Below, piece by piece: positions 1 through 43,700 of a stretch of 64,000 nucleotides of DNA. Positions within the stretch are counted from its first letter, which is position 1, and each line of letters opens with the position of its first letter. The translations under genes and the position numbers were made by a program. Under the pieces are notes generated by a model that saw only the letters and a program-made list of their open reading frames with translations, searched no databases and had not been told where the DNA came from. The DNA is from Pogonophryne albipinna (Eukaryota; Chordata; Actinopteri; Perciformes; Artedidraconidae). Location: NCBI GenBank assembly GCA_028583405.1, contig CM053259.1, positions 17,273,594-17,337,593 of the forward strand, written 5' to 3'.

Positions 1-531
1 AACTTTGTTGCCCACATTCTGCAATCTCATCCCCATTATGCCTCCATGAACAGGCGTAGAAATCCACAGAGGGGGTTAACAGCGTCGAGTGGGGGTATTT
101 AACTATTTTGACAAAGCCTAAACGTGTCACTGGAGCTTTCGGCACAAACACACAAAGACCCCATTTCATTCACAAAGGACTTTAACTACTTTATTATGAG
201 AGTAGTGAAAGTTGGCATCAAATATTTGTTGATTGTTATGTTGATTTAGTCCTTCTTTGATTGTATTACATAACTCTAAGTAACTGCTTACTTGTGATGA
301 TTTAAATAAGCAGCATTTCGTTTTTTTAAGGAATAGCTTTTATTTTGGGAACCATGCCTAGATGCTTTTTTTCCAGAAAGTTAGATGAAGAGATTGATAC
401 TGCTAAGCGGTTACAGTGTATGCCAAATTAACATCCTGGGTGAGAGTCCAGACCTGGGTCCTTTGTTTTGTGTCACACCCCCTCTCTCCCCCTCTCTCTA
501 CACTGTCAAACAAGGGCAAAGAAGTTTGTAC
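1..531. other. akap9 intron (window edge)
   Basis: Sequence on the 3' side of the exon ending at 532. The donor is GTACAA. No further exon with matching phase is recognisable before position 1. Open frames here are continuations of the exon or shadows. Confidence 0.6.
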
Positions 532-31734
<31,203 letters not shown>

Positions 31735-31945
31735 CACCGCTGTCCCTGTGGCTGAAACAAGAGGGAGACTGCTTCATGCGAAATACCAGCGAGGTAAATC
31801 TAAAAGCTAACAGTTAAATATTTCTCTCGTTTTGGCTTCCAACTCGCTTCCAGTCGCATTTACTAGGCGCTGTATCCTTGTTGGTAGTCCGCCGCCATGT
31901 TTTCCACGTAAACATGAGACCCATCAATGATGACGTCGTGTAGGT
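31735..31945 (-). promoter_or_regulatory. akap9 5' leader and core promoter
   Basis: Upstream of the akap9 start codon lies a locally GC-richer stretch. It contains a YY1-type element AACATGGCGGC (minus strand, 31891-31901), a CRE-like TGACGTCG (31931-31938) and a GC-box-like CCACGCCC just beyond. No TATA box is seen. YY1 elements of this form often sit at or just downstream of initiation sites in TATA-less housekeeping promoters (established knowledge), so transcription probably begins around 31,900-31,930. The pyrimidine-rich CTCCCTCTTGTTTCAG just before the ATG could also act as an acceptor, but I found no good upstream donor. Confidence 0.55.
31863..31898 (-). other. Short upstream ORF in akap9 leader (11 codons)
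   Basis: The YY1 element itself contains an ATG in a strong context (A at -3, G at +4), opening an 11-codon frame beginning MAADYQQG and ending TAG, 129 nt before the main start. Whether it is in the mRNA depends on the start site, which I cannot see. Confidence 0.35.
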
Positions 31946-34900
31946 GCGGCCACGCCCACTGGCATACCAATGGTGTTGCCTTCAGGGCTGTCAGAAATCT
32001 CGCGATTACTTCTGCTATTCTCAACGCGTGAATGTGTTTGCAGCATTTTAATCAGTCGTGTAAATTAAGCAAGTACTTTTTGAGGGAGGGACACATACTT
32101 TAAATTACTTGAGTATGTTACATTACAATTCAGAGGTAAATAGTGTACTTTTACTTCTAAAACATATTTAACAAACCACATAACTCCATTTGTTTGTCAT
32201 GTTTACTTTTTATTTTCTCATGTTTTGATCGGAAAGAAATCTGAATTTATAAAGGCAATACTCATTTTGCAGAACCTTTTAACTTATTAATGTACACTAA
32301 ATAAAGTATTCTATTATCCACATATTCACCATGAATTTCTATGTTTTAAATGCAGTCTGAATAGTGCTTAAAACATCTGCTCAGTTTCTATGGTAACGGG
32401 GAAAGGCAGAGCTGTCCCATTTGAGAGGTTTGTTTTTTGAAGACAAGATATTTTTATTTCAAAGCTGCGTTTTTTTTGTTGTATAAAAAACTTGTTTCAT
32501 CAACTCAAGTTGATAGAGAATGACACATGATTGTGTAATTCTGAGCACATTTAACAACAACAGTGCCATATACTCATTCAAAAAGGAAACATTTGAGCCT
32601 CATTGGCTGAATGGGACAGGTAACATGAGAGACTGGCTTATGTTTCTAGGACAGATGGAGGCGATAAAAGACAAAATGTTCAGTATTTAACAGAATATGT
32701 ATGTGGAACTGATCTTCATCGGCTGAATAGTTATAGTAATTATAAATACAACTTATATAGCAGTATTTGTTCTGCAAACATGTTTAGTTTTACAATAATT
32801 ACTAAAGTGTCATTTCGCTTCATATAAAAACATTTTACATGAATTGATGAACAAATAAGTAGCCTAATGTGCAGCAATTCTGATGTCAGGGACCAGGATT
32901 TTGGAAGAACTGTGATCCTATTTTGGTGAATTCTGCCTCATTTGTTTGATTCTTGTATAATGTTATTGTATTATTTATTTTAAGTAAAGCACACATAAAT
33001 CACTTAGTGTACAAATACACTTGTCTTCTCTTTTTTTTATTCTTTGTTATTGAATTGTGCAATTACATTTTCTTCTGAAGGAGAGAACTTTTCTCATGTT
33101 AGATGGATAGGACCACACAAATGTAAACAGCTTGCGAAATGTATGTGTATTTGTAAAATATGAAAACAACCTCAAGTTGTTAAGAATCACAATGTTTGTC
33201 TTCAACTTAACAAATGTTAATGTTAAAGGTTATTTAAACTATAGTACCATTGTATAAGTCCCTGTCATCTCACCTTTTGTTTCAATTATGGTTAAAACAA
33301 ACAAAAATGTAAACCTTTCTCTGCCCTCCAATAACATTTCAAACATACCCGCGGCAGCAGCAGCAGCAGCAGCAGGAGAGGATGCTCTGTGTCTTCGGCT
33401 GACAGGAGCCGAACAGCTTATGGTCTGGCAAATTTTGAATTCCACCCATCTTCTTTTAGACATTCTTACCAGCTTGACACCAGCTGTTAAAACTCACTGT
33501 TTGTGCAACAGCGTCTGCAGGAACCGCTGAGCATTTGAAAGCTTCAACAGTTTTTGAATTATTCATTTACTGAAGGAGTACTGTGTCAGCAGTTACCCGA
33601 GCAACTTTACCAATGTAGACCACAACAAATGGATCAGGATAGAAATCTATTCAATATTAAAAACATAACAAGAGGCTCAAAAGGGAGTGAGAAACTAGGC
33701 ACACTCGAAATAAAATGGAATCAGATGAGTATGGAAAGCTAGATAGGCAAAATCATTATCAGCTCAAATTAAAGCGGATAGTTGTGTTTTTAAAAAGAGC
33801 ATGGCTGAGGGGATGAAGAGCCACTCAAATGCTTGTTATAATTTACTAATAGTCTACATGTTATTTGAACATTTTCACATAAATACCATGTTATTTCAAA
33901 GTAGTGTCATCATGATGCAACTGATGTTTTTATTTTATTATGTTTTTTTGTCAGTGTTACCTTAAGATGTGTAGCTCCAAGTGTTAAACACGACAATCAA
34001 ATTCCAACACAGTTATCTTTCTTGCGTCTTCTCTATAGCCTCACATTAAAAATGACGGAAATTTGGCCATAAGAGCTGTTACCAAACACATCATTATGCA
34101 GATACAGGCAGAAGTGCTTTTTGACAAGTGTGAGAAAACTGGAACTGTGTTTGATAATGACAAATACACTGTGTCCTGTTGATAATAAGGAAAACATGTA
34201 TCTGAGATCCTATCATGGACAAAGCTGCTTTCACTGAAACACCACGCTCACTTCAATCTTAGAGCAGCGGGGCGAAAGCTCCTTTGCATAATGAAGATAT
34301 CACTGTGCAGTATTAAAATATTCACGAGTGGTTGGACTCATCAGTAAAGAGTGGTAATGGGTCAGTAGGTTTTTCAGTGCTAAGCAAAGAGACACAACAC
34401 ATGGCAAATGCTCTATTGTACCTCATGCATAAAGGGTTGTCAGATGTGTGTCTACCATTAATTAACTATTAATGCAGCTCACATTCCAACATATATTTTA
34501 TCATAGAATTGGTATTGTTATACTGAATATGTATCATAATAAAGCTATGACTTGAAAACCCTAATTCACCCTGATAGCATTGTAAGTGAATGGTTATGTA
34601 TTCACTGTGAACATTATGTGCACAATAGTAATGCAATGATTCAGGTCAAAAATAAGTCAAAAATAAAATAAAACTCAGGTTCAATTTAAAAAGGTTGAGC
34701 ACTTTGTATTGTTTCTCTGAATGTGAGAGTTTTAACAACTGTGCACAGTTATGACCAATGGTGAACGCTTATGTTATGAGCTTATTCTAAAATTAATCAA
34801 ATTATGTATTGAAATAATTTAGTTTTAATGATTTTGGTAGCCTCCATCCTCCACAATTTGAAAGGTTACCCATGGCCTGGATTAAATAAAATGATAAATG

Positions 34901-35159
34901 AGTTCCATCTAGTGGTTGGAAGTGAGCTGGGGACAGTTTGTCTCCAAAACACCAGATGACGCTGTGAGAGCTTTTTTCCCTCGAGCTTCGCGTTTCCGCT
35001 TTCTCCTTGACACTGGGCATCAAAAAAACACTACAGCATGATGTAGTTGGCTAAGAGAAACCAAACGTATATGGTATGCTTTTTGATCTAATTTCTTCAC
35101 AAGGACTATCGCTTTGAAACATTGATAATTCATTGTACATACTAAATGTTTAAACGTTA
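31946..35159. other. Intergenic region between akap9 and mterf1
   Basis: About 3.2 kb of AT-rich DNA between the divergently transcribed akap9 and mterf1. It contains a (CAG)7 run at 33355-33375. Small open frames have no recognisable protein family. No transposon ends identified. Confidence 0.5.
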
Positions 35160-35784
35160 TCGCTCAATACGTGTTCGGGTCGTTCAGTCAGTCATTTGGG
35201 GGCGAACAAAGTTTCTGACGTAGCTTAGCTCGTCTTCGTGGTGTGTTTTTGTCATATATCTGTACATTTAGCCATCACCTGGTTTCAAGCTAGTCAATAA
35301 CTACTGCCTCATCGTAAGAAATTAGAATAATGTGTGTTTTCCCTTAGCACAGAGTCTTAACAGAAGCTGACATTGTCATGTATCTCTAGATATAAGAAAT
35401 ATCTCCCAGATTCAGATGTTAAATTCACAATTTGATCAACAAATGAAATAGGCTCAATTGATAGGAGATTAACTCTATCTCAACACCTTACAACATTAAA
35501 ATGCTTCAGACATGTTTCAACATAGAATCCAACCGAATTTAAAATATATTCTATCTAAAAAATATATATCTGCATTTTGAGTAATTTTGATTCACATATT
35601 ATTATTCATATTTACTGTTCTTTTATTTAAGTAGGGAACAAAATATGAATTACATAACAAACAGTATGCTGTTTACGTTCAAACTGAATTTTTCCCTTTG
35701 ACTCCATCATTGTTTAGCTAAACATGTTTATTTTTGTTTCAGTTTCTCTAAAACAGGCAGAGGTGTTGCAAAGTAGCTTTACAA
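35160..35784 (+). promoter_or_regulatory. mterf1 promoter and 5' leader
   Basis: A CpG-containing stretch at about 35,160-35,260 (CGTTATCGCTC, TTCGGGTCGTTC, TGACGTAG) is the likely promoter and first non-coding exon. A strong acceptor (TATTTTTGTTTCAG) ends at 35742, so the leader resumes at 35743 and runs 42 nt to the ATG at 35785. The first donor was not resolved. Confidence 0.45.
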
Positions 35785-36945
35785 ATGGCAGCAGTAGCCG
35801 GAGTAAGGGCTCTCCAAAGGCTTCATCAAACAGGGACATTTCAGCGGTGCTTTGGGCTCATCCCAGTACAGTTGACACCAACCTGTCTTCCCAGGAGGCT
35901 TTGCACTGCTCCTACAGGTAGTAAGGAGCGAAAGCAGCTGGACACCTCAGAGAATGTATCGCTGGTGGAGAATCTGAATCTAATGGGAGTTGACGTGAAG
36001 ATGGCACGCCTGCGTCAGCCCGGGGTGCTTCGTAAAGCCTTCACAAATGAGCAAGCTGTCGCTCTCTTTTTGGACAAAAAAGGTGCCCCTACTAACATGA
36101 TCGCCAGCATCATATCCCGTTATCCTCGCGCTATCACCCGCTCCGTTCAACACCTAGAACAGCGCTGGGAGCTGTGGAGAAAGATCTTCAATACTGATGA
36201 AGAAATTGTGAGCGTCCTGTATCGCTCACCTGAGTCTTTCTTTCGCACCAGTAATAATGCCAACTTGGATGATAACATCACTTTTCTCACCTCGCTGGGA
36301 CTGAACACCAAAGACCTCCATCGTCTGCTGACCACAGCGCCGCGGACATTCTCCAACAGCTTAGTGCTGAACAAGCGGATGGTGGCCTTTCTGGAAGAAA
36401 TTTGTGCCGAACTTGGCGGGAAGAATCCAGAGCAGTTTCCTAAAGCTGTAATATCCAGAAACCTTTACATTCTCATCAGAAGCACGAAGAGAGTCAGGAC
36501 AAATATCGACATCCTTAGAGCTTCTCTTACGTTGAGCAATTCAGAACTGCTCGACCTCTTTCAAGGGCCTGGAGCAGAAATACTGGACCTTTCTAGTGAA
36601 TGTCTGAAAAATAATTTTCAAAGTCTCGAGCAAAAGATGGTAGCACTTGGCTGTCAGAAAGCTGACATTAAGAAACTAATCCTCAGCTTTCCAATGGTTC
36701 TGTTCATTGGGAAGGTCAGGCTCAGCACTAAATTGGACTGTCTGTTAAAAGGGGGAATAACAATGGAGCAGATAGTGCGAAAGCCCAAAGTGTTAGAATA
36801 CAGCACACAGAACATCTCAGGGCGACTAGAGGAGCTGAAGAGAGTGGGATATGACTTTCAGGAGAAAGGCATCAACGTCCTGGACTCTAGCCAAAAGCGC
36901 TTTGATGCAAAGATTGAAAGACTTGATATGATACCTATATTATAG
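35785..36945 (+). CDS. mterf1: Mitochondrial transcription termination factor 1
   Basis: 386 codons in one exon, close to the usual MTERF1 length of about 400. The protein binds mitochondrial DNA in the tRNA-Leu region and promotes termination by base flipping (family knowledge). The first 45 or so residues are rich in Arg and Ala/Leu with no acidic residues (ALQRLHQTGTFQRCFG, LPRRLCTAP), as expected of a mitochondrial presequence. From about residue 60 helical mTERF repeats follow with recurring Pro-containing turns (SRYPRAITRS, YRSPESFF, TTAPRTFSN, LSFPMVLF, VRKPKVLEY). The start was chosen because it opens the frame just after the leader acceptor and supplies the targeting sequence. MTERF1 next to AKAP9 is also the mammalian arrangement, which favours mterf1 over the paralogues mterf2-4. 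Confidence 0.9.
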   Translation: MAAVAGVRALQRLHQTGTFQRCFGLIPVQLTPTCLPRRLCTAPTGSKERKQLDTSENVSLVENLNLMGVDVKMARLRQPGVLRKAFTNEQAVALFLDKKGAPTNMIASIISRYPRAITRSVQHLEQRWELWRKIFNTDEEIVSVLYRSPESFFRTSNNANLDDNITFLTSLGLNTKDLHRLLTTAPRTFSNSLVLNKRMVAFLEEICAELGGKNPEQFPKAVISRNLYILIRSTKRVRTNIDILRASLTLSNSELLDLFQGPGAEILDLSSECLKNNFQSLEQKMVALGCQKADIKKLILSFPMVLFIGKVRLSTKLDCLLKGGITMEQIVRKPKVLEYSTQNISGRLEELKRVGYDFQEKGINVLDSSQKRFDAKIERLDMIPIL

Positions 36946-37424
36946 ATCTTGATATGATGTTTTGGATGCTGCTTTGACTTGGGCTTGCTTTACAAACATG
37001 TTTTGTTCATTTAGTAAGTAGAATATGATTTCTGACTTTTAGATGTCTCTTTTGTAACACTGGTTTGGCTATGACAAACATTTCCCCTGATTAATCATAA
37101 GGTCTGTAAAATAAGGAAAAACTAAATCACAGTATGATGTTCAAAGTTTTTGTTTTGTCCAACCAATTATCCAAAAACACAAAGACATTTTATTTTTCTA
37201 TCACATAAGGCAACTAGTGCAGCAAATGCTTACAATTGAGACACTTGCTGCTTCAATGTTCTGTCAATTGACTGACTGTTTGAGTTCTAATGGCTAGTCA
37301 TTTATTGTTAAAGATTGCACTTTTGTATCACTGACACCTTGATTTGATCATTTTATTTCTTCATCATGTATACATTTCATGTTGGAGAGTTGCTCTTAGA
37401 ATTCATGTGAGGATACAATCTCGA

Positions 37425-37430
37425 AATAAA
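37425..37430 (+). terminator. mterf1 polyadenylation signal
   Basis: AATAAA about 480 nt after the mterf1 stop, followed by GT-rich sequence. Only 343 bp separate it from the dus3l start codon. Confidence 0.65.
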
Positions 37431-37773
37431 AGTGATCTGACTGTTACAAGGTTAGTCTTTCTTTTTGTATTAATCTTTGTATGGGAGAATACATGCACGG
37501 AGGTTTTGTTTTTTGAATGATGGAATGCCTGTAAAAATATATGATATAAATCCTATTATGTTATTTGCAAAACATATAACCCTGCCAGCAATATTTGTAT
37601 CTTTCTAAACATAATGGAGCTTTTCCTCGCTAGGATTTGTGAGAACACTACAGTGTGACGTTAGGTTATTGGGCCGTCAGATTTCTATTTTCCATAATAT
37701 GGGTAATCTGATTTTATACTTCATTCCTGGACTGTAGGGATCAATTTAAATTGTTTTATAGTTTATTCTGAAA
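37431..37773 (+). promoter_or_regulatory. mterf1-dus3l spacer, dus3l promoter
   Basis: 343 bp between the mterf1 polyadenylation signal and the dus3l start. A CCAAT box in reverse (ATTGG at about 37,669) lies within TGACGTTAGGTTATTGGGCC. No TATA box at a usual place. The dus3l promoter must lie here or overlap the mterf1 tail. Confidence 0.4.
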
Positions 37774-40700
37774 ATGTCTGAGATGAATTTGAAAGAAGCG
37801 GAACCAATACACTGCCAGTACACCCGGACCTCTCCAAACTGCTGCACATGTCTTTCCTCATGCCGTGGGATTGTTGCTGCGCTTGTTAGGGTAAGAGACA
37901 AGCATAATCAAAGTTAACTGTATTTGATTAGTGTTTTTACTTTTGCTTTTTAAGTGCTATAAATTACTCTTAAATGCGTTTGCATTCTAGCTGCTAATCG
38001 TTTCTGTGAACATCCTTTATGTTAGCTGTTAGCTTCTTAGCAGGTAGATTCAGTTAAAGCTACAGTAACGTTAGCTGTTAAGTTACTCTGCTAATGTTAA
38101 TTTGGATTCATTTCCACAGACAGGCAACCTAAATGAAGGTAACATGATTTTGCTTCAGCTGACGTTAAGTCAATTTATATAAAGTAACGTTACCGGTTAC
38201 AGTAAAACATGCAGTAGTGGGAAATAATTATTATGATCATTTATATAGCACATTTCATACAAGCAATGTAGAACAATGTGATTTACAATGAAGGAAATGA
38301 ACATTGATTGAATATGCATTTTCACATTTATTTCAAAATAAAATGCATTTTTATCATAGCAAACACTTGAGAAATATAAAATCAATGTTAAACTAAAATG
38401 AAATATAACCCCTAAATGCATAACCAAAGGTGGATATCCAAAGCCACTGTATAATAACAATAATACAAAGATTCTGTCGTGATACATTAGTTAGTACGAT
38501 TTAATCAGTGGATTAATCGATATGTTTTCCAACAGAGGGATTTGGAGAAAGCCTGTGGGATGGAAAATGCTATGGAGGAAACCGTTGAAAAGAAGACTGA
38601 TGTCGTTGTGAAGGGCGATGCTGCACTCAAAACGCAGTAAGTTAATAACTTATTGTGGAATACATGAGATAGTAAAACTGGTGGAAATCACTGCAAACCT
38701 TCTCACGTGTTGTCTGGAGTATATACTGCTTGTATACAGATGATATGACAGTAACCACACATCTGTCAAAATGCTGAGCACCCTGACTTGCCTTAGACAG
38801 GTTCCATACTACAGCAAATCTTGTATTTTAATAAAGTTCTCTGTTGTTAGATCAACATGTTTCAGCCATTTAAGATCTCCAGCGTTTACCTTTTCCTTGC
38901 ATCTTGGAAAATTGTGTCAGAAATCCCTTATCCATTATAACACATGTATTACAGCTGACACCGCACCAGTTTGACTTATTTTAATGTGTCCTTATTGGCA
39001 TACGCAGGGGTACTATTAACTTGGGGCAGGAAATGCCTCTTAACTTGAATAGAGTAATCCACTGTTTCCCAGAAGAATAGCATGGACTCAAACATTTCAC
39101 CCAGTACGCTGCTTTTGTCTGATGTAGTCAACAGAACTGCACAGTTGGCAAGAAGGCTTAGCAGCTCCATTGTATGCATTTAACTTCTTGCACAGAGTAT
39201 GGACTCAGCTTTCCTTCCAGTTTTACAAGGACATGTGAGCCCTTCATTTAATTGTACCATAACTGAGTCATTCATGTGGTTTTAGAGCAGCATGCAAAGG
39301 TGACAGAATATTCTGTATACTATAAATGCTGGCCTCAAATGTCTCCAGTCGCATATCTCATATCTCTTCTTTTTTATTTGCAGATTCCTAACCACCAAAG
39401 ACAAATTTCATGAGTTTGTAGACTCTGGGTGGAAGGGCCCAAAAGGACATAAGACCAGTGATAATGACAAACCTGAGGAGGAAAAAGAGACATCTGTGGA
39501 GGAACCTGAAACAAAAAAATTCAAAGTAGACCCTGAGGAGAGGAATAAAGTTGGCAAACCAGACGGTAAACGCATTCGGGGACAGAATAAGTCGCGGCCA
39601 CACACGAAGCCTAATGCCTTTGATGAAAAACGACTATGTCCTTCAGTCATTCAGGTAGAAAATGTTAACAAATCATTCTGGAATACCACATAAGTATTTT
39701 GCAATCACTATGTCTGCTAATGGTTATTGTCATGACTGTTCCCATCCATGCAGGACAATAAGGAATGTACCTATGGGGACAAATGCATCTTTCTTCATGA
39801 CGCAGCCGAATACATGGGCTCTAAGCTCGCTGACATCGGGGAAAGCTGCTACCTCTACGACACATTCGGAAAGTGTGCTTATGGTCTCTCCTGCCGCTAC
39901 GCAAAGGCGCACACCACACCTGACTTCAAAACCATGGAGAACGCAGAGCTAATAAAGGCCAACGAGGGCAGGGAGACGGTGAAGAACAGCCTCAAAAAAG
40001 AGCTCCAGAATCAACTGAGGAAGCGCTCTGTAGCCTTCAAGAAGTCAGAGGAGTACCTCAAAACACTTGCAAACAACAAAGACAAAACACAACAACTTGG
40101 AAATGGTAAGACTATATAAAGGTTTTCTTTGTAAATGTCCTATATGTATATTCTTCAAGCTCTCAGTTGTTCTTGTCTCATAATGAATCTGTTCAGTGGT
40201 TTAAAACTGTAATTGGAAAAGGAAGTGAAGTGAGTCTCTGTGGCACTCATTGGAGCTTTCATTTAATCAGCTCACTCTATTCAGTTATCGATTAGCAACG
40301 TGCACGTCATTCCTCATGAATATAAGTTAAATTCAGTCTTATAACTCAGTCTTTTTTTACACCTTGGTGATACAGCTGTAGTATCTGCAGATCCAACAGG
40401 AGAGGAGCAGCGTGTGTCTACTGAAGCAGAAACACAGGTAAACACTTTTACTGAGCACAACACAGTATGTGTATTAGGGGTGCAACAACTAATCGACTTA
40501 ATCGATTACCAAATTAGTTGGCAACTAATTCAGTCGTCGATTCGTTGGTGACGTCATCACGTGTGTTCTACACCCGTTAAGCTCCAACGTCATCGTTCTT
40601 TTTTATCGGTACAGGAGACATTTAAAACATATGTCATATGTATTATTGCTACATAAACATTATATCGCAGTCTTAGTCGCCAACTCCGTTTCTAATATGC

Positions 40701-43700
40701 AATATGACTACAAAATGCGTCTATAATGTATTTTCGATCTTCACAATTCAGACGAGAGATCTCTCCCCCGCCTGCTTGCGAGGGGGCGGGGCAGTTTACA
40801 CACACACGCAGCTGCTACATGCATGCAACACACACACACTGCAGAGATGGCGGAGAGAACGCGCTCCGAGGTGTGGTTAAACTTTAGCCGTCTCGATGTG
40901 GACAATGCTCGTTGCCAAAAGTGCAATAAGAGTTTTGCATGTAAGGGCGGTAACACGAGCAATTTGTCTAAACATTTAGCAAAAGTGCTCCACATCCAGA
41001 CGGAGGAATGCACCGGGTTCGACTGTCTTTCTAGTAGCTCTGTAGCCCCATCCACGAGTAACGTTTCCACGTCAGGTGTTATGTATGCTAGCAGCAACAC
41101 AGAGTTAACTCAGTTATAAAAACTTCTTATCATTCAGAAGCTTTTTGTGTGTGATTATGTTTTACTGAGTGCTTATAGGCCATTTCCATCCCAGTATTCA
41201 GTTAACTGTTTATTTTCTGTGCACATTACATAGATAGCTAATATTCTACTGCTTGGGACTTTGAGTCTTCAAAATGTCCAATGTCACAGACTGGGACTTA
41301 CTTTAGAGTCAGTTGTATTTACATTCAGTATGACTTGTTATGATTCAATGTTGATGAAAGGGAAATGACAGTTTCTCTTTCATCAACATTGAATCATCCA
41401 TCCATCTCATCCCAGAATTTTAAGGAAATCAGTGGGGATATTGAAAAGGAAACATTTCAGTCAAGGGGCATCATATGACCAATATAGACAGAAGAGCAAC
41501 ATTTATTTGAACATTTAAGTCAATGATACCATTTCTAGGTGAACTTAACATCTGTATGGAGTCAGATCAGTCTCAATATTAATAAATGCTCACAGAAGGA
41601 TTCACAAATGTATTTTGCGATTTATATATAAATGACTCTCCACAACAATATCTCTCAATGCACTCACAAATATGTATTGTTGTATATAAATGTACAAAAA
41701 ATGGGCATTTAAACTGCTTTTTATTAATTCAAAGACTGCTCTGAATTAATAATCAAATATGTTTCCTTTCTTTACTACTGGATGAAATTACAAAATGTAC
41801 CCATCATTTTCCTCATGCTAGTATAGCCACATAAAAGTATCAAACCACCTGTTAAAATGCACCAGAATACAGGAAATCTATTTTATTTCGTGGGGGAGGA
41901 CCCCCACACCCCCCTTTAAAAATGTCCCCCCCACATTCAGGATGCTTCCTACGCCCATGATTAGAGGTACCTGAGTTATTTATTTTGTTAAAGTTTCAGC
42001 TATTCTGTTTACAGTTCTGTTATCAGATTATTTAATATGATTTGTTAAAACACTGTTGTTTCTTTTGATGTGAAATATTATGCATTTAATTAAAATAAAA
42101 AGCAATGTTAGTTTTGTTCACAATTTGTTTAGTTAATTTACCTTATTTCTTGTAAAAAGAACCGTTAATACTATCGTTAAAATGACCGGATCGATAAGCA
42201 GTATCGATATAAGTAGTAGTATAGTTAAAACCTTAACGATCCGAATAATCGATTAATCGTTTCATTAATCGATAGATTAATCGATTATCAAATTAGTCGT
42301 TTGTTGCAGCCCTAATGTGTATACATGTTATGTTGCTCATATTTTAGATGTTTATTTGTACATGTTTGCTTTGTAACAGGCCAGCCAAGATAAACAGCCT
42401 CCAGTGAAGACTATTGGCCCACTCACTGATGAGGATGTCATTAAGTTGCGCCAATGTGAGAAGAAACAGGTATATCTCGGGCCAACATCTTTACTGCAAT
42501 ATCCATTTCATTATCGGTTATCCATTTTTTTTAATTGTACAATTTAATTACAGCCAGCTGATACTGTTAAATAGTCTCTGCACAAGTCACTTCTGATTTC
42601 TAAGGAGTGATGTGTTCCGTCTCTTTGTTCAAGGTGGACTTTCAGGACAAGCTATACCTCGCTCCTCTAACAACTGTAAGTACAACCAGATTTAATTGAG
42701 TCCTGAGGATAAACATATTATTGCTGTAGTTATATGCGTAACTGCTGCCAAACTAATCAAATTGAAGTGATTCTGATTCTAAGTTTTTTATTAAAGATCC
42801 CCTATTATTCTGTTTTTCTTCAATATATTATAGGTCTCAGATATATACAAAACATGTCTCTGAAGTGTTTGGCTCGAAATACCCAACAGATCATTGCAGC
42901 ATCTAGTGTTGTCACGATGCCAACATTTTGGTTTCGATACCGATACCAAGTCAAGAATTGCGATTCCGATTCTTTTTCGATACTTTTCTTAAAAAAGGGA
43001 AACACGTCTTAAATGTCATTATTGTGCTTTATTTCACACCAGAACCATAACACACACTTTTAAACAATGAGAACAATAAATAAAATAAATGACTATAATT
43101 AGTTAAATACAATTAAGCATCATCTATAAACAACTTTTTTTACTTTTCGCTTCTGGCGTCTTTTTTGTCAACAAGCCGAGGCGCAGCGGCAGTTGCACTC
43201 CCACTTGCAGCCATGCTTCTCGTCTTCTCACATGCTCTGGCAGCTAGCACGTGCACGAGAGAGGGGAGGCACTTAGAGCGTGCTTGAGAGGGGAGGGACT
43301 GCAGGCACGGCTGCAGTGCAGGGAGTGGAAGCAGAGCGCTGAACACACGGCTCTTATTAAAACTGAGTACTTTTCCCCGTCATTCTTAAAGTACCGATAC
43401 TAATGAAACGGAGGAATCGTAACGTTTTTAACGGCAGGGTATCACGGTACCTTTCAAGTATCGGTACACCGTGCAACACTAGTAGCATCCCATAATCCCC
43501 TCTGTTTCAGCACTGTTTCAAAAGTGCTGATTCTCTGTCTGTTACTTCAGATGAAAATAAGGAGCCCCTCCCCACGCCCCTCTGAGAGATATTTGGTTCA
43601 AAAGAAAACAATGGTGCTCTAGGAGGAGATTCAGGTGATAAGGTGGGGTGCGGGTTACCTTGGTTGGTGATTGGCTAATGGTTACAAAAGCCAAAAAAAC

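Larger units (their letters stand above)
40475..42314 (+). mobile_element. hAT-type element, 1,840 bp, internally deleted, in dus3l intron 5
   Basis: Ends are TAGGGGTGCAAC (left) and GTTGCAGCCCTA (right), inverted with one mismatch. The 8-bp target duplication ATGTGTAT is identical on both sides (40467-40474 and 42315-42322). Both subterminal regions carry TCGATTAATCG-type motifs. The only coding remnant is a BED zinc finger frame (40847-41119); no transposase catalytic region is present. A 21-bp inverted repeat sits inside. Confidence 0.93.

Noticed and set aside
33239..33530. Poly-Ala frames on both strands
   Set aside because: Caused by the (CAG)7 run; no recognisable protein or transcript signals.
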